Assembly: GCF_002000545.1 (NCBI RefSeq)
Contig: NZ_MLHL01000019.1
Location: 17,523 to 81,522 of the forward strand
DNA from: Rodentibacter trehalosifermentans
Lineage (GTDB): Bacteria; Pseudomonadota; Gammaproteobacteria; Enterobacterales; Pasteurellaceae
Direction: 5' to 3'
DNA length: 64,000 nucleotides
The translations under genes and the position numbers were made by a program. The notes beneath the pieces were generated by a model. That model saw nothing but the letters and a program-made list of their open reading frames with translations. It was not told the DNA's origin and made no database searches. Each line of letters opens with the position of its first letter. Position 1 is the stretch's first letter. Below, piece by piece: positions 1 through 11,762 of the stretch.

Positions 1-472
1 AAATCGCTTCCATTTGTTTTGCTGTTTCCGTGTTCATACCGGCACGGGGGAAAGCTAAATAACGCACGGTAATCCCCAAATCATTATAGGCGTTCACCTG
101 CTGATGTAATAAATGGCAATAATGGCAGGTAATATCCATAAACACCGTGACAACGTGTTTTTCATTTTTTGCCGGATAAACGATCATTTCGTTTTTATAA
201 GCATTGAGTTTATCCATTAAAAGTTTACCTGAAACATCCACCGGCCCTTTGTTCGTTAAGGCGTAAAGTTTGCCTTGAAAGGCATATTTTCCATCTTCGG
301 TGACATAAATAATGCCTTCATCGGTCACCGCCGTTTTAATACCGGAGACAGGGGAATTTTTAATCTCAATATGCGTTGCGCCAAGGGCTTTCAGCTGGCT
401 TTGAATTGCCGCATCATCTGCCATCGCATTGAGCGTTATACCACATAAAAGTGCGGTTAAAATTTTATTCAT
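1..472 (-). CDS. dsbC: Thiol:disulfide interchange protein DsbC (3' end beyond window)
   Basis: Periplasmic disulfide isomerase that reshuffles wrong disulfide bonds. The reading frame starts at the ATG ending at 472 with a short Lys-containing, hydrophobic leader ending Ala-Met-Ala, as in a signal peptide. It continues through the N-terminal dimerisation region into a thioredoxin-like region with a visible CxxC centre (Cys-His-Tyr-Cys, about 134-142 on the plus strand). The C-terminal part lies outside the window. An uptake signal core lies in the leader codons near 449. It is divergent from prfB; dsbC, prfB and lysS are also neighbours in E. coli. Identification rests on the CxxC context and family resemblance. 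Confidence 0.88.
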   Translation of the reverse strand, partial: MNKILTALLCGITLNAMADDAAIQSQLKALGATHIEIKNSPVSGIKTAVTDEGIIYVTEDGKYAFQGKLYALTNKGPVDVSGKLLMDKLNAYKNEMIVYPAKNEKHVVTVFMDITCHYCHLLHQQVNAYNDLGITVRYLAFPRAGMNTETAKQMEAI

Positions 473-603
473 TTTTTATTCCTAAATTCACGCAACAAGA
501 AAGGTTGAAATTATAAAGAGATTGCTAATTTGTGCAAGCCTCGCTACCCAAAAATCCGAAAATAGCATATAATCCGCAAAATTTTGAATAAACTCAATTG
601 ATT

Positions 604-1702
604 ATGTTTGAAATAAATCCTGTAAAAAATAAAATTACCGACCTTTCCGACCGCACTTCGGTGCTTAGGGGGTATCTTTGACTTCGATGCCAAAGTTGAG
701 CGATTAGAAGAAGTCAATGCCGAATTAGAACAACCCGATGTTTGGAATGATCCTGATAAAGCCCAAGGGTTAGGAAAAGAGCGGGTTTCCCTCGAACAAG
801 TTGTTAACACCATTAAACATTTGGAACAAGGTTTGGAAGATGTGGACGGTTTGCTTGAACTTGCCGTAGAAGCGGAAGACCAAGAAACCTTCAATGAAGC
901 CGTGGCAGAATTAACCGACCTTGAACAACAACTGGAGAAATTAGAGTTTCGCCGTATGTTTAGTGGAGAACACGATGCCTGCGACTGCTATATCGATTTG
1001 CAAGCCGGCTCCGGCGGCACAGAAGCGCAAGACTGGACAGAAATGTTGTTGCGAATGTATTTGCGTTGGGCGGAAAGCAAGGGTTTTAAAACCGAATTAA
1101 TGGAAGTTTCAGACGCTGATGTAGCCGGATTGAAATCTGCCACCGTCAAAGTGACAGGTGAATATGCTTTCGGTTGGTTACGAACAGAAACCGGTATTCA
1201 TCGTTTGGTGCGTAAAAGCCCTTTTGATTCCAATAACCGCCGTCATACCTCTTTTAGTGCGGCTTTCGTCTATCCCGAAATTGATGATGATATTGATATT
1301 GAAATCAACCCGGCGGATTTGCGTATTGATGTTTATCGAGCCTCAGGAGCCGGTGGTCAGCACGTCAATAAAACCGAAAGTGCGGTGCGAATTACCCATA
1401 TGCCGAGCGGTATTGTGGTGCAATGTCAAAATGATCGTTCCCAACACAAAAATAAAGATCAAGCCATGAAACAACTTAAAGCGAAGTTGTATGAATTGGA
1501 ATTGCAAAAGAAAAATGCCGATAAACAAGCCATGGAAGACAATAAATCCGACATTGGTTGGGGAAGCCAAATTCGTTCCTATGTGTTGGATGATTCCCGT
1601 ATCAAAGATTTACGCACCGGCGTAGAAAACCGCAATACCCAAGCGGTGCTAGACGGTGATTTAGATCGTTTTATTGAAGCCAGTTTAAAAGCCGGATTGT
1701 AA
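604..1702 (+). CDS. prfB: Peptide chain release factor 2, with programmed +1 frameshift
   Basis: RF2 recognises UGA and UAA stop codons and triggers peptide release. A 25-codon first frame runs from the ATG at 604 to CTT 676-678, where an in-frame TGA (679-681) is bypassed by a +1 shift into the frame ending at 1702. The joined product is 365 residues, the same as E. coli RF2. The SPF anticodon-like tripeptide falls at about residues 205-207 and the GGQ catalytic motif at about 250-252. An Ala-Ser-Gly-Ala stretch precedes GGQ as usual. Calling only the downstream ATG at 821 would lose the N-terminal domain and the regulation. Confidence 0.96.
664..681 (+). promoter_or_regulatory. prfB autoregulatory +1 frameshift site
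   Basis: An internal Shine-Dalgarno-like AGGGGG (667-672) lies three bases before the slippery CTT (676-678), followed by TGA and then C. This core arrangement matches the E. coli prfB site. When RF2 is scarce, termination at UGA is slow and the ribosome shifts +1, making more RF2. Confidence 0.95.
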
Positions 1703-1811
1703 ATAACACTTTCCTATCCCGAAGGGACGAAAGGAGTGAAAAATCTCTCCTCATAGCCTCTGTAAACGGGTAAAGCCAAGAAATGATTTATTTTAAGAAA
1801 GGTAAACAAAA

Positions 1812-3320
1812 ATGTCAGAACAAGAAATCAAAGAATTGGATCTTAACGGCGAAATGTTGGTACGCCGTGAAAAATTAGCGGCATTACGCGCCAAAGGCAA
1901 TGCTTTTCCAAACCAATTCCGCCGTGATGCTCTCGCCCAAGATTTACACGATAAATACGATGGGGAAGAAGGCGAAGCATTAAAAGAAAAAAATATTGAA
2001 GTGGCGGTGGCAGGTCGTATTATGACCCGCCGTGCCATGGGAAAAGCCACGTTTATTACCCTTCAGGATATGAGCGGTAAAATTCAGCTTTATGTCGCCC
2101 GAGATAATCTCCCTGAAGGGATTTATAAAGAAGAGGTCGGCACTTGGGATTTAGGCGATATTGTTGGTATTAAAGGCACTTTATTTAAAACCAAAACAGA
2201 CGAACTTACGGTGAAAGCCACGGAAGTTCAGTTATTAACCAAAGCCCTCCGCCCTTTACCGGATAAATTCCATGGTTTAACCGACCAAGAAGTACGTTAT
2301 CGCCAACGCTACTTAGATTTAATTTCAAATGAAGAATCCCGCCGTACCTTTATTATTCGTTCTAAAGTGGTTGCCGGTATTCGTGAATATTTCCTTTCTA
2401 AAGGTTTTATGGAAGTGGAAACCCCAATGTTGCAAGTGATCCCGGGCGGTGCGGCAGCGCGTCCTTTCGTCACCCACCACAACGCCCTTGATGTGGATAT
2501 GTATTTGCGTATTGCTCCAGAACTTTATTTAAAACGTTTGGTTGTCGGTGGCTTTGAACGGGTATTTGAACTTAACCGTAATTTCCGTAATGAAGGGGTT
2601 TCTGTGCGCCATAACCCGGAATTTACGATGCTTGAATACTATCAAGCCTATGCGGATTATCACGATTTAATGGATAACACGGAAGAATTATTGCGTAAAT
2701 TGGCCCTTGATATTCTTGGTACAACCATTGTGAAATACGGTGAATACGAATTCGATTTTGGTAAACCTTTCGAGCGTATTACATTACATGATGCCACTCT
2801 AAAATACGGCGCAGATAAAGGCATTGTCAAAGAGGATTTATATGATTTTGACCGTGCAAAAGCCACGGCAGAACGTTTAGGCATTGAAGTGCAAAAATCT
2901 TGGGGATTAGGCAGTATCGTCAATGCGATTTTTGAAGAAGTGGCAGAACATCACCTTATTCAGCCCACATTCTTAATGGCTCATCCGGCGGAAATTTCCC
3001 CGCTCGCACGCCGTAATGATGAAAATCCGGAAGTCACCGACCGTTTTGAGCTGTTTATTGGTGGACGTGAAATTGGTAATGGTTTCTCTGAATTAAACGA
3101 TGCAGAAGATCAAAATGAACGTTTTGATGCGCAGGTTGCCGCCAAAGAAGCCGGTGATGATGAAGCGATGTTTAAAGATGAAGACTTTGTGGTAGCCCTC
3201 GAACACGGCTTACCGCCTACAGCCGGTGAAGGTTTGGGGATTGACCGCTTAGCGATGCTTTATGCCAATGCCCCTTCCATCCGTGATGTGATTTTATTCC
3301 CGGCAATGCGTCAAAAATAA
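1812..3320 (+). CDS. lysS: Lysyl-tRNA synthetase, class II
   Basis: Charges tRNA-Lys in the cytoplasm. The 502-residue product has the usual class II layout: an N-terminal OB-fold anticodon-binding domain (roughly residues 60-150), motif 2 with the FRNEG sequence near 258, and the motif 3 glycine-rich GEGLGIDR near 476-483 followed by the C-terminal end. The start has an upstream AAGAAAGG ribosome site. It lies 109 bp downstream of prfB, an arrangement shared with E. coli. A strong terminator follows at 3343. Confidence 0.96.
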   Translation: MSEQEIKELDLNGEMLVRREKLAALRAKGNAFPNQFRRDALAQDLHDKYDGEEGEALKEKNIEVAVAGRIMTRRAMGKATFITLQDMSGKIQLYVARDNLPEGIYKEEVGTWDLGDIVGIKGTLFKTKTDELTVKATEVQLLTKALRPLPDKFHGLTDQEVRYRQRYLDLISNEESRRTFIIRSKVVAGIREYFLSKGFMEVETPMLQVIPGGAAARPFVTHHNALDVDMYLRIAPELYLKRLVVGGFERVFELNRNFRNEGVSVRHNPEFTMLEYYQAYADYHDLMDNTEELLRKLALDILGTTIVKYGEYEFDFGKPFERITLHDATLKYGADKGIVKEDLYDFDRAKATAERLGIEVQKSWGLGSIVNAIFEEVAEHHLIQPTFLMAHPAEISPLARRNDENPEVTDRFELFIGGREIGNGFSELNDAEDQNERFDAQVAAKEAGDDEAMFKDEDFVVALEHGLPPTAGEGLGIDRLAMLYANAPSIRDVILFPAMRQK

Positions 3321-3342
3321 GATAAAAATTTTACTGATTAAA

Positions 3343-3372
3343 AAGCCCTGTATCATACAGGGCTTAATTTTT
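3343..3372 (+). terminator. Rho-independent terminator after lysS
   Basis: A perfect 10-bp stem (3343-3352 with 3356-3365), a 3-nt loop TCA, then AATTTTT. It ends the prfB-lysS unit. In the other orientation the stem could also serve transcripts leaving uvrC, but the run of T lies on the plus side. Confidence 0.9.
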
Positions 3373-3460
3373 GGATTTTACTAACCCATATATTCCATCT
3401 CTTTCCTAAAAACTTTCCGACAAAGTGCGGTTAAAATTAAAAGAGAATCGCTATAAATTT

Positions 3461-5287
3461 TTAACTTCTCAGCGTTTCATAAATGGTTTCTGCCAATTTT
3501 TTTGAAATGCCCGGCACAGAGGCAATTTCATCCAATGTGGCTTTTTTCACCCCTTGTAACCCCCCAAGGTATTTCAACAAGGCTTGGCGACGTTTTGCCC
3601 CCACCCCTTCAATGGTTTCCAGCCCACTTTGGGTGAAGGCATTTTGACGTTTTTTACGGTGTCCGCTAATGGCGTGATGGTGGCTTTCATCACGAATATG
3701 TTGGATTAAATGTAAAGCAAGACTATCATCAGGCAAATGAATTTCACGATGTTGTTTGCTGATAATCAATACTTCTTGCCCTGCCCGGCGGTCAACGCCT
3801 TTTGCCACCCCAATTAAGTGCGGTCGGTTTTTGTCCCATTTTACATTCAACCTCTCAAACACCGCCAAAGCGCGATTCAGTTGCCCTTTTCCACCATCAA
3901 TAAAGATCACATCAGGAATTTTTTCTTCTTCCAAATCACGGTCATAACGTTTTTTCAGCGCCTGCTCCATTGCGGCATAATCATCTCCCCCGGTAATGCC
4001 CTCAATATTAAATCGGCGATAATCGGATTTTAACGGCCCTTCTTGGTTAAACACCACACAAGAGGCCACCGTTTGGTTCCCCATGGTATGGCTAATATCA
4101 AAACATTCCATTCGCTTAATTTCCGACATACCCAGTAATTCGCATAATGCTTGATAACGCTCAGACATGCGTGAGGATTGTTTGAGTTGGGTTGCCAAAG
4201 CGGCTTTGGCATTCACCTGTGCCAATTGCAGATATTTTCCTTTATCCCCTTTTACACTTTCTTGGATCGTCACTTTTCTGCCCGCTTGCTCTGTAAGCAG
4301 GGTTTCTAATTCAGCTTTTTCCTTAAGTTTTCTATCCACAATAATGCTGTTTGGAATGCTTCTGCCTTGGTGCCCTTGTAAATAAAATTGCCCCACAAAG
4401 GTTTCCGTTAGCTCAGAAAGATCGGTATTGGCCGGCACTTTAGGGAAATAACTACGATTGCCCAACACTTTTCCTTGGCGGATAAACATCACCTGCACAC
4501 AAGCCAAGCCGTGTTGATAGGCAATGGACATGATATCCATATCATCTAACCGCTCATTAGAGACAAACTGTTTTTCAATCACTGAACGCACCGCTTGGAT
4601 TTGATCCCGATAGCGTGCAGCTTGCTCAAAATCCAACTCACGACTTGCCTGATCCATTTTGCCAATCAAATAATCCAACACCTGCTGATCTTTGCCTTGC
4701 AAAAACAGGCGAGCCAGTTCCACTTGTTGTGAATACGCCTCATCGGTTACATAGCCTGCGACACAAGGTGCCAAGCAACGCCCAATTTGATATTGCAAGC
4801 AAGGGCGCGAACGATTGCTATAAACAGAGTTTTCACACTGTCGTACCGGAAATAATTTTTGCAATAAAGATAAGCTCTCCCGCACCGCCCCGGCGTGGGG
4901 ATAAGGCCCAAAATACTCACCGGCAATTTTTTTAGCACCACGGTAAGCCGTTATACGGGGGTGAGTGTCTTTGGTTAATAAAATAAAAGGATAGGATTTA
5001 TCATCACGCAATAGCACGTTATAACGGGGCTGATAGAGCTTGATGAAATTGTGTTCTAACAATAAAGCTTCGGTTTCAGACGAGGTGATGGTGGTATCAA
5101 TATGATGAATAGCCGCAACCAAAGCCTCGGTTTTTTTACTGCTGAGATTGGTGCGGAAATAACTCGACAGACGCTTTTTTAAATCTTTGGCTTTGCCCAC
5201 ATAAATCACTTGATCTTTATCGTCATACATACGATAAACACCGGGTTCATGGGAAACCGTTGTCAGAAATTTTTTCGCATCAAACAT
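3461..5287 (-). CDS. uvrC: UvrABC excinuclease subunit C
   Basis: Makes the two incisions of nucleotide excision repair. The 608-residue protein shows an N-terminal GIY-YIG nuclease domain (residues about 12-95; PGVYRM and [12 protein letters not shown] visible), a UVR helical hairpin that binds UvrB (about 200-235), the RNase H-like EndoV domain in the middle, and C-terminal helix-hairpin-helix repeats (about 550-608). It starts one base after the kdsB stop codon, so the two are probably cotranscribed at the end of the comEC-to-uvrC cluster. Length is normal for the family. Confidence 0.96.
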   Translation of the reverse strand: MFDAKKFLTTVSHEPGVYRMYDDKDQVIYVGKAKDLKKRLSSYFRTNLSSKKTEALVAAIHHIDTTITSSETEALLLEHNFIKLYQPRYNVLLRDDKSYPFILLTKDTHPRITAYRGAKKIAGEYFGPYPHAGAVRESLSLLQKLFPVRQCENSVYSNRSRPCLQYQIGRCLAPCVAGYVTDEAYSQQVELARLFLQGKDQQVLDYLIGKMDQASRELDFEQAARYRDQIQAVRSVIEKQFVSNERLDDMDIMSIAYQHGLACVQVMFIRQGKVLGNRSYFPKVPANTDLSELTETFVGQFYLQGHQGRSIPNSIIVDRKLKEKAELETLLTEQAGRKVTIQESVKGDKGKYLQLAQVNAKAALATQLKQSSRMSERYQALCELLGMSEIKRMECFDISHTMGNQTVASCVVFNQEGPLKSDYRRFNIEGITGGDDYAAMEQALKKRYDRDLEEEKIPDVIFIDGGKGQLNRALAVFERLNVKWDKNRPHLIGVAKGVDRRAGQEVLIISKQHREIHLPDDSLALHLIQHIRDESHHHAISGHRKKRQNAFTQSGLETIEGVGAKRRQALLKYLGGLQGVKKATLDEIASVPGISKKLAETIYETLRS

Positions 5288-5288
5288 C

Positions 5289-6053
5289 TTAATTTGCCGC
5301 TAAAATTGACCGCACTTTTTCTAAATCTTCAGGTGTGTCCACCCCCACTGCCGGCACGGCTTTCGCCAATTCCAAGTGGATTCGTTCCCCATTCCAAAGT
5401 ACACGCAATTGTTCCAGTTTTTCTAAATTTTCTAAGGCTGTTGGTGCCCATTGCACATATTTTTTGATAAAACCGGCACGGTAGGCATAAAGACCGATAT
5501 GGCGTAGATACCCCTCCGTTAAAGTGGCTTTTGTCATCTCTTGCAAGCCCATAAATTGATCCCGATCGTAAGGGATAACCGAGCGGGAAAAATACAGCAC
5601 ATAGCCATCTTTGTCTGTCACAACTTTTACCACATTAGGGTTAAACAATTCTTCTGCCTCATTAATTTTCACTGCCAAGGTTGCCATATTCACCTGAAAT
5701 TTCACTAAGTTTTCCGCGACCTGACGCACGATCACCGGTGGAATAAGGGGTTCATCACCTTGAATATTCACAATAATTTCATCATCAGAAATGGCAAGCT
5801 TTTCCACCACTTCTGCCAAACGCTCCGTACCGGAATTATGCTGTTCTGAGGTCATACAGACTTCTGCCCCAAAATCTTGCGCAACCTTTGCCACTTTTTC
5901 ATTATCGGTTGCAATAATCACACGCGTTGCACCTGATTGTTGTGCTTTTTCAAAGACATGTTGAATCATCGGCTTTCCGGCGATTTCGGCAAGGGGTTTA
6001 CCCGGTAAACGGGAGGAGGCAAAACGGGCAGGGATAATAACGCTAAATGACAT
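5289..6053 (-). CDS. kdsB: CMP-KDO synthetase (3-deoxy-manno-octulosonate cytidylyltransferase)
   Basis: Activates KDO with CTP for attachment to lipid A during LPS assembly in the cytoplasm. The 254-residue protein opens with the nucleotide-binding signature [15 protein letters not shown] (about 7-21) and carries the NIQGDEPL motif near residue 100, both typical of KdsB. It follows ycaR and lpxK, as in E. coli, so lipid A kinase and KDO activation are made together. Confidence 0.96.
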   Translation of the reverse strand: MSFSVIIPARFASSRLPGKPLAEIAGKPMIQHVFEKAQQSGATRVIIATDNEKVAKVAQDFGAEVCMTSEQHNSGTERLAEVVEKLAISDDEIIVNIQGDEPLIPPVIVRQVAENLVKFQVNMATLAVKINEAEELFNPNVVKVVTDKDGYVLYFSRSVIPYDRDQFMGLQEMTKATLTEGYLRHIGLYAYRAGFIKKYVQWAPTALENLEKLEQLRVLWNGERIHLELAKAVPAVGVDTPEDLEKVRSILAAN

Positions 6054-6101
6054 ACAGTATTCCTTTCATAATTGAGGTAAAGCAAACGCCAATATGGGGC
6101 G

Positions 6102-6281
6102 CTACTCTTCGATTTTTTCTGCTTTTTCGGCAATGAGTATCGCTACCCCTTTTTCAATGGGATAAGCCAACTGCTCATAGCGACAAATTAACCGCTGATT
6201 TTTCGCATCATATTGCAGACGAGCCAAGCAACGGGGACAGGCGATAAGTTCAAGCAATTTGGGATTAATCGATTCAGGCAT
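6102..6281 (-). CDS. ycaR: Trm112/YcaR-family small zinc-ribbon-like protein
   Basis: A 59-residue reading frame between lpxK and kdsB. It carries the family's N-terminal Leu-Glu-Leu-Ile-Ala-Cys-Pro-Arg-Cys motif, a single later Cys in Leu-Ile-Cys-Arg-Tyr, and the Tyr-Pro-Ile-x-x-Gly signature. Eukaryotic Trm112 activates methyltransferases; the role of the bacterial version is unclear. Its start codon lies inside the 3' end of lpxK (8-bp overlap, 6274-6281), which suggests translational coupling. The lpxK-ycaR-kdsB order is conserved in gamma-proteobacteria. Confidence 0.9.
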   Translation of the reverse strand: MPESINPKLLELIACPRCLARLQYDAKNQRLICRYEQLAYPIEKGVAILIAEKAEKIEE

Positions 6282-7272
6282 TTTTATCTCGCTCCACCAA
6301 TGCCTCTATTTTTTTCCAAAAGTGCGGTAACTTTTCACCCTGTTTTTCAGCCTCAACGATCTCGGCTTCCACCGGTATATACCACCAATTGTCTTGGGCA
6401 AAGGCTTGGCATTTTACTGCATCTTTTTCCGTCATAAAAAGCGGTTGATCTGACGGAAATGCAGCGAGCTGTGCGGCATCAAAATGTTGATGATCTTGGA
6501 AACCTTGGGTTTGTATCAAGGCTATACCTAATTTTTCCAACATGCTGAAAAAGCGTGGCGGATGGCCTATACCGGCAATGGCTGATCCCGATTGAAACTC
6601 ACTCAAAGGGCGTTTTTCATTGGTTTTTAAGTGAATCGCATAATGAGGCACTAAGCGCATCAGTGCATCGGAATAGCGATTTTTACCGCCATTGGTTATC
6701 ACAAAATCCACGGTTTTTAAACGGCTTGGCAATTCACGCAAAGGGCCTGCCGGTAACACAAAGCCATTACCAAGGGCACGCTTTGCATCCATCACGACAA
6801 TTTCGATATCACGTTGCAATGAATAATGCTGTAATCCATCATCTGAAATAATGATATCGCAATCACAATGTTTCAAAAGTAATTCAATGGCCTGTCGGCG
6901 ATTTGCTGAAATCACCACCGGCACACCGGTGCGTTTTGCGATAAGTACGGGTTCATCGCCCCCCTCAATAGGGTCGGTTTCTGCACTCACTAGCAAGGGA
7001 TAGGTTTTTGCTTTGCTACCATAACCACGGGAAATCACACCGACACGCCACCCCCGTTTTTTTATTTCTTCCGAAAGCCATACCACCACCGGTGTTTTTC
7101 CATTCCCTCCCACCGATAAATTCCCGACCACCACAACAGGTTTAGGTGCGCGGTAGGAGGTCTTGATCCCAAGAGAAAATAATGCCCGTCGAATTTGGCT
7201 GATGAACCAAAATACCAATGAAAACGGCAAAAGAAGCCAAGCAAGTTTTGAGTTGGAGTACCAAAATGGCAT
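6274..7272 (-). CDS. lpxK: Tetraacyldisaccharide 4'-kinase
   Basis: Phosphorylates the lipid A precursor to lipid IVA at the inner membrane. The N terminus has a hydrophobic anchor segment (about residues 10-30). A P-loop follows in [15 protein letters not shown] near residues 48-62. I chose the ATG ending at 7272 because a GAGAGGAA ribosome site sits just upstream; an in-frame TTG at 7287 would lie before that site. The product is 332 residues. It lies between msbA and ycaR in the usual envelope cluster. Confidence 0.95.
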   Translation of the reverse strand: MPFWYSNSKLAWLLLPFSLVFWFISQIRRALFSLGIKTSYRAPKPVVVVGNLSVGGNGKTPVVVWLSEEIKKRGWRVGVISRGYGSKAKTYPLLVSAETDPIEGGDEPVLIAKRTGVPVVISANRRQAIELLLKHCDCDIIISDDGLQHYSLQRDIEIVVMDAKRALGNGFVLPAGPLRELPSRLKTVDFVITNGGKNRYSDALMRLVPHYAIHLKTNEKRPLSEFQSGSAIAGIGHPPRFFSMLEKLGIALIQTQGFQDHQHFDAAQLAAFPSDQPLFMTEKDAVKCQAFAQDNWWYIPVEAEIVEAEKQGEKLPHFWKKIEALVERDKNA

Positions 7273-7328
7273 ATATATTCCTCTCAAAGTGCGGATAAAA
7301 TAACGCAGGTTTTCAACCTACGTTAAAG

Positions 7329-9092
7329 CTAGCCACTAAACTGCATGCTATGCAATTGTTTATAAGCGCCCTCTAAAGCGAGCAGTTCATGATGATTACC
7401 CCGTTCACGAATTTCTCCGTGTTCAATCACTAAAATTTCATCGGCATTTTCAATGGTGGATAAACGATGAGCAATCACAAGGACGGTACGATCTTTTTTC
7501 AATTTATCCAATGCCAATTGAATCGCCCGTTCAGATTCCGTATCAAGGGCTGAGGTGGCTTCATCTAAAATTAACACCGGCGAATTACGCAATAAAGCTC
7601 TGGCAATGGCCAAACGTTGACGTTGCCCACCGGATAAACTCGCCCCATTTTCACCGATAACCGTATCAAAACCTTGTGGTAATTTTTCAATAAACTCCAA
7701 GGCATAGGCGGCTTTGGCGGCGGCGATAATTTCCTCACGGCTGTATTTATCTTTGGCCGCATAAGCAATATTGTTGGCAATGGTATCGTTAAACAAATGC
7801 ACTTGTTGTGAAACTACGGCACAATTTTGACGTAAATTAGATAAACGGTAATCTTGAATATTCACCCCATCAAGCAGAATTTCGCCTTGTGAAATATCGT
7901 AAAAACGGGTGACAAGATTTGCAATGGTGGATTTCCCTGAACCGGAACGTCCCACCAATGCCACGGTTTTACCCGCCGGAATGTTAAATGAAATCTGATT
8001 TAAGGCGAGTTCATTTTTACCTTGGTAGGCAAAACTCACATTTTTAAATTCCAACTCGCCTTTTGCAGGTTCGGCTTTATAGCTCCCCTTATCCTTTTCC
8101 GTTTCCAAATCCAAAATGGCAAATAAGGTTTGGCAAGCCGCCATCCCCCGTTGAAATTGCGAATTAACATTTGTTAAAGATTTCAGTGGACGCATCATAG
8201 CCAACATTGAGGAAAACACCACGGTAAAAGAACCGGCACTTAAATGATCATCAGCAATTAACGGTGTTGTCGCCAAATAAAGCACGGCGGCTAAGGCAAG
8301 AGAGGCGATAATTTGTACTACCGGATCAGAAATGGCATCGGCGGTCACCATTTTCATTCCTTTACGGCGCATATCGTTGCTGACCTGATTAAAACGTTCC
8401 TCTTCCACATACTGTCCGCCAAAGGACAACACCACTTTATGCCCTTTTAACATTTGCTCTGTAGTAGAGGTAAGCTCTCCCATGGAGTCTTGTAAATTTT
8501 TACTCAGTTTACGGAAGATTTTTGACACTATACGAATTAGCACGGCGATAATCGGCCCAATCACAAAAAGCACCAAAGTCAATTCCCAACTGGTATAAAA
8601 CATCACTACAAGTAAGGAAAGAATATATGCCCCTTCACGCACAATCGTAACAAGTGAATTAGAAGAAGAATTGGCAATCATTTCGGAATCATAGGTGATA
8701 CGGGAAAGTAATTTTCCTGAAGGATTGCTGTCGAAAAAGCTCACCGGCATAAACATAAGGTGTTTAAATAATCGGCGGCGCATCGTCATCACCACTTTGC
8801 CTGACACCCAAGCCAAACAATAGTTAGAGATAAAGCTGGTCAAGCCCCGCAAAAAAATCATCCCAACCACAACAAAGGCCATGATTTTCAAAAAACTATG
8901 ATCCGTTTTACCAAATCCCTCATCAAGTAAGGGTTTTAATAAATAAATTAAGCCGGAATCGGCTAAAGCATTCAGCACAAGGGCTACAGCGGCGACCACT
9001 AATCCGGATTTAAAAGGTTTAATCATAGGCCACAAACGTTTGAAGGTTTGCATTGTGGAGAGGTCTTTATCTTGCATTTTTTGATCTTGCAT
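7329..9092 (-). CDS. msbA: Lipid A / phospholipid flippase, ABC transporter
   Basis: Homodimeric ABC exporter that flips lipid A-core across the inner membrane. Six transmembrane helices occupy about residues 20-310. The ATPase domain has Walker [10 protein letters not shown], signature LSGGQRQR and Walker [12 protein letters not shown]. The frame is open further upstream, overlapping the end of comEC, but the ATG at 9092 has a GGAAG site nine bases before it and gives 587 residues, which is the usual Haemophilus length. It is the second gene of the comEC-msbA-lpxK cluster. Confidence 0.95.
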   Translation of the reverse strand: MQDQKMQDKDLSTMQTFKRLWPMIKPFKSGLVVAAVALVLNALADSGLIYLLKPLLDEGFGKTDHSFLKIMAFVVVGMIFLRGLTSFISNYCLAWVSGKVVMTMRRRLFKHLMFMPVSFFDSNPSGKLLSRITYDSEMIANSSSNSLVTIVREGAYILSLLVVMFYTSWELTLVLFVIGPIIAVLIRIVSKIFRKLSKNLQDSMGELTSTTEQMLKGHKVVLSFGGQYVEEERFNQVSNDMRRKGMKMVTADAISDPVVQIIASLALAAVLYLATTPLIADDHLSAGSFTVVFSSMLAMMRPLKSLTNVNSQFQRGMAACQTLFAILDLETEKDKGSYKAEPAKGELEFKNVSFAYQGKNELALNQISFNIPAGKTVALVGRSGSGKSTIANLVTRFYDISQGEILLDGVNIQDYRLSNLRQNCAVVSQQVHLFNDTIANNIAYAAKDKYSREEIIAAAKAAYALEFIEKLPQGFDTVIGENGASLSGGQRQRLAIARALLRNSPVLILDEATSALDTESERAIQLALDKLKKDRTVLVIAHRLSTIENADEILVIEHGEIRERGNHHELLALEGAYKQLHSMQFSG

Positions 9093-9132
9093 AGTCATTA
9101 TCTTCCGAAAAAAATCCGTTGCATTGTACCTT

Positions 9133-11520
9133 TTATTCCGTTGATAATCCAATCGGACGAGCATACCAAGGAGAAAACGCTTTCCTTTGGTGTGAAACTT
9201 TCCATTTATTATGATAAAAACTAACACGAATCTGCCCCGAAACCGCCGTATTTTCGACCGCACTTTGATACTGTTTAAGCCTTTCCATCACAGAAGAATG
9301 TGGAAATTTCCATGGATTCCAACGCCCGGCGGAAATAACCGCAAGATCGGGACGGGTTTGTTTCAACAAAAATTCCCCGGTAGAGGTTTTGCTGCCGTGA
9401 TGCCCCACTAGCAAGACATCAATTTTCCCCAAAGTGCGGGCAAAAATCCGCTCATTTTGCATTTCCGCATCACCGGTAAGCAATACGCGATATTGACCGT
9501 CCTCAACAAGAATCACGCAAGAATGAGAATTTTCGGCACGCTTGACCGGCGTTTTAGGAGAAAGCACTTGAAAGTGGAGACCTTGCCATTGCCACTTGTT
9601 GCCCGCCACACAAAAAGTGCGGTCGGTTTCGCCATAGTTTTTCTCTGAAGGGCTGATTAATGTGACATGGGGAAACCGCTGTAATATTGCCCTTGCTCCG
9701 CCTGAATGGTCGTTATCATCATGGCTCAAAATAAGCTTATCCAATTGAATCCCCTCACGTTGCAAGTAAGGCAAAATCTCCAATTCAGCCATAGAACCGC
9801 CTTTCCATGCTGCCCCACTGTCATATAAAATTCCCCGACCATTTTTAACGATCAAGGTTGCCAAGCCCTGCCCTACATCCAGCGTATCAAGTTGCCAAAG
9901 TGGTTTTTGATATTGTCGGCAAGCAAAAACGGATAGCGATAACAGGGCAATGCCGATTGAAGTGCCGATCCCTTGTTTCTTCTGAATAACAGGCAAAGGT
10001 TGAAGCGTTAAGGTGAAAAATCCTGAGGGTTTAAGCGGTGAAAGTGGTTTTTCACGATAAATCCAATAAATGAGAAAAGCAAAAAACAGGCTGGAAAGTG
10101 CGGTCAAAATAAAGGAGAAATTCAGCGAAATATCCACCCAAGTTCCCTGAAAAAAAGCAAGAATTCGGGTTATACCCTCCGCTAAGGCGTTCGCTAATTG
10201 CCAGGCATAGGCAGCACCATTTGTCAACACGGCAAACAAAATCAAAGGAACCAACAAAAAACTATAAAGCGGAACGGCGATTAGATTGGCGAGAAAACCA
10301 TTCAATGCCACTCCATTAAACAACAGCAGTTGTATCGGGGTAAATAGCAGTAATAAACCAAACTGTAAATGAAACAGCCCCAAAATCCACCGCACTTTTT
10401 TCGGAAAAGGACGGTGTTGCCATTGAAACAAGGAAAAAGGCAGGTAACGATACCAAATGATCAGACAACATACCGCCCCAGCCGAAAGCCAAAAACTTAC
10501 CGAAAGGGGCATAAGCGGATCACAAAACAGGAGAAATGCCACCACTAAAATAAACAGCCGGAAAGGTGAATAATACCGCCGAGATATTTGTAACCCAAAA
10601 ACAAAAACCAAGGCTGACATCGCCCGAAAAGTAGGAATACTTATGCCTGCGAGGGTGGCATAAAATATGGCAAAAATCACGCCGGATAACAAAGGTAAAA
10701 AAGGCGTGATAAATCTTGAGGGCAGAAAAAATTGTACCATTCGCATCAGTAAAAATCCGATCCCCATTGCCAATCCAATATGCAGCCCCGAAATTGCTAT
10801 GAGATGAGCGGTGTTGGTTTGTCGATAAACCTGCCAAGTGGTTTTGTCTAACCAAGCACGTTCACCAAAGGCTAGGGCGAGCAATAATCCTTGCGAAGAT
10901 AAATTTTCCGTTTGTTGCAGCGTCTGTTGCAATTTTTTCTCCCGCCATGAAAAATCATCGCCAATTTTAACCGCACTTTTTAACGTACCCGTAGCAATCA
11001 CACCTTTGGAAAAATACCATTGTTGACGATCGAATCCCCCCGAATTCAATCGGGCAGAAAGCGGTCGGAGAGAAACCTCCCCTCGCCACCGCTGCCCTAA
11101 GAAAGGACGTTCTTTCGCTTTCCAATTCAAAAAAATACGTTGCGGTTTTCCTCCCTCTTCTAACACCGTGTGCGCAATTAAAGTTTGATATTCTTGTTGG
11201 TGCAATATTTCCTCAATAGTCAATTCCAATTGCTGTTTTCTTACTGAAATATTCTCCGCCTGATGCAATAAATCCAATGCGAAAGAATGCACGTAACCCA
11301 ATGCCAAGACAAAAATATTTACCCCGAGAAAAAAGTGAAAAAGTGCGATTCTTTTAAAATAACGAAAGCAAAGTGCGGTTGGAATAAGGATTAAATGACA
11401 AAGCAGCATTGGTTTTATACCAATGAGCATAAAATCAGGCAAAAATATTAGCGACAGGGAGGCTACAATTATACAGATTGCTAAGGTAAATACCGTAGGC
11501 ATGAAAACAAAATTGAACAC
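9133..11520 (-). CDS. comEC: DNA uptake channel ComEC/Rec2
   Basis: Inner-membrane channel that passes single-stranded DNA into the cytoplasm during natural transformation (rec2 in Haemophilus). The 795-residue protein has several N-terminal membrane helices, a central competence domain with many helices (about 220-500), and a C-terminal metallo-beta-lactamase-like domain with [10 protein letters not shown] near residue 600. The start used is a GTG with an AGGTCA site upstream; an ATG at 11502 is an alternative. It heads the minus-strand cluster. The gene itself contains six exact uptake signal cores. Confidence 0.94.
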   Translation of the reverse strand: MFNFVFMPTVFTLAICIIVASLSLIFLPDFMLIGIKPMLLCHLILIPTALCFRYFKRIALFHFFLGVNIFVLALGYVHSFALDLLHQAENISVRKQQLELTIEEILHQQEYQTLIAHTVLEEGGKPQRIFLNWKAKERPFLGQRWRGEVSLRPLSARLNSGGFDRQQWYFSKGVIATGTLKSAVKIGDDFSWREKKLQQTLQQTENLSSQGLLLALAFGERAWLDKTTWQVYRQTNTAHLIAISGLHIGLAMGIGFLLMRMVQFFLPSRFITPFLPLLSGVIFAIFYATLAGISIPTFRAMSALVFVFGLQISRRYYSPFRLFILVVAFLLFCDPLMPLSVSFWLSAGAVCCLIIWYRYLPFSLFQWQHRPFPKKVRWILGLFHLQFGLLLLFTPIQLLLFNGVALNGFLANLIAVPLYSFLLVPLILFAVLTNGAAYAWQLANALAEGITRILAFFQGTWVDISLNFSFILTALSSLFFAFLIYWIYREKPLSPLKPSGFFTLTLQPLPVIQKKQGIGTSIGIALLSLSVFACRQYQKPLWQLDTLDVGQGLATLIVKNGRGILYDSGAAWKGGSMAELEILPYLQREGIQLDKLILSHDDNDHSGGARAILQRFPHVTLISPSEKNYGETDRTFCVAGNKWQWQGLHFQVLSPKTPVKRAENSHSCVILVEDGQYRVLLTGDAEMQNERIFARTLGKIDVLLVGHHGSKTSTGEFLLKQTRPDLAVISAGRWNPWKFPHSSVMERLKQYQSAVENTAVSGQIRVSFYHNKWKVSHQRKAFSPWYARPIGLSTE

Positions 11521-11575
11521 TAAATGACCTGTACGCTACCTCCTCTCAAGAGAGTCTACAATCTCCCCACACTAA

Positions 11576-11597
11576 TTTTGCGACATTGATCGCAAAA
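11576..11597. repeat. Inverted repeat between comEC and dksA
   Basis: A perfect 8-bp inverted repeat (TTTTGCGA at 11576-11583, TCGCAAAA at 11590-11597) with a 6-nt spacer. It lies in the 242-bp divergent interval that should hold promoters for comEC and dksA. It could be an operator. I see no long T run to make it a good terminator. A second imperfect hairpin (GTTCTCAAT/ATAGAGAAC, 11672-11695) lies in the likely dksA leader. Confidence 0.45.
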
Positions 11598-11762
11598 TCA
11601 AATTTTAATGAGGAAATTTTATTTGCTAAAAGCAAAAAGTTTTGCTATTTATATCGCCCTCAAAAAATCGGGTTCTCAATAAAGCAATAGAGAACAAAGT
11701 GTAAACTATGACAGGAAGTCGTGAATTTCACGCTTAAATTCTGTTCGTATTAGGAGTGAGAT

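Noticed and set aside
544..894. A 116-codon minus-strand frame over the start of prfB
   Set aside because: It is Ser/Thr-rich low-complexity translation antisense to a highly conserved gene and has no ribosome site.
1703..1811. Another copy of the MITE-like repeat between prfB and lysS
   Set aside because: It has only a short GTAAACGG match and a small GGAG/CTCC hairpin, without the terminal repeats.
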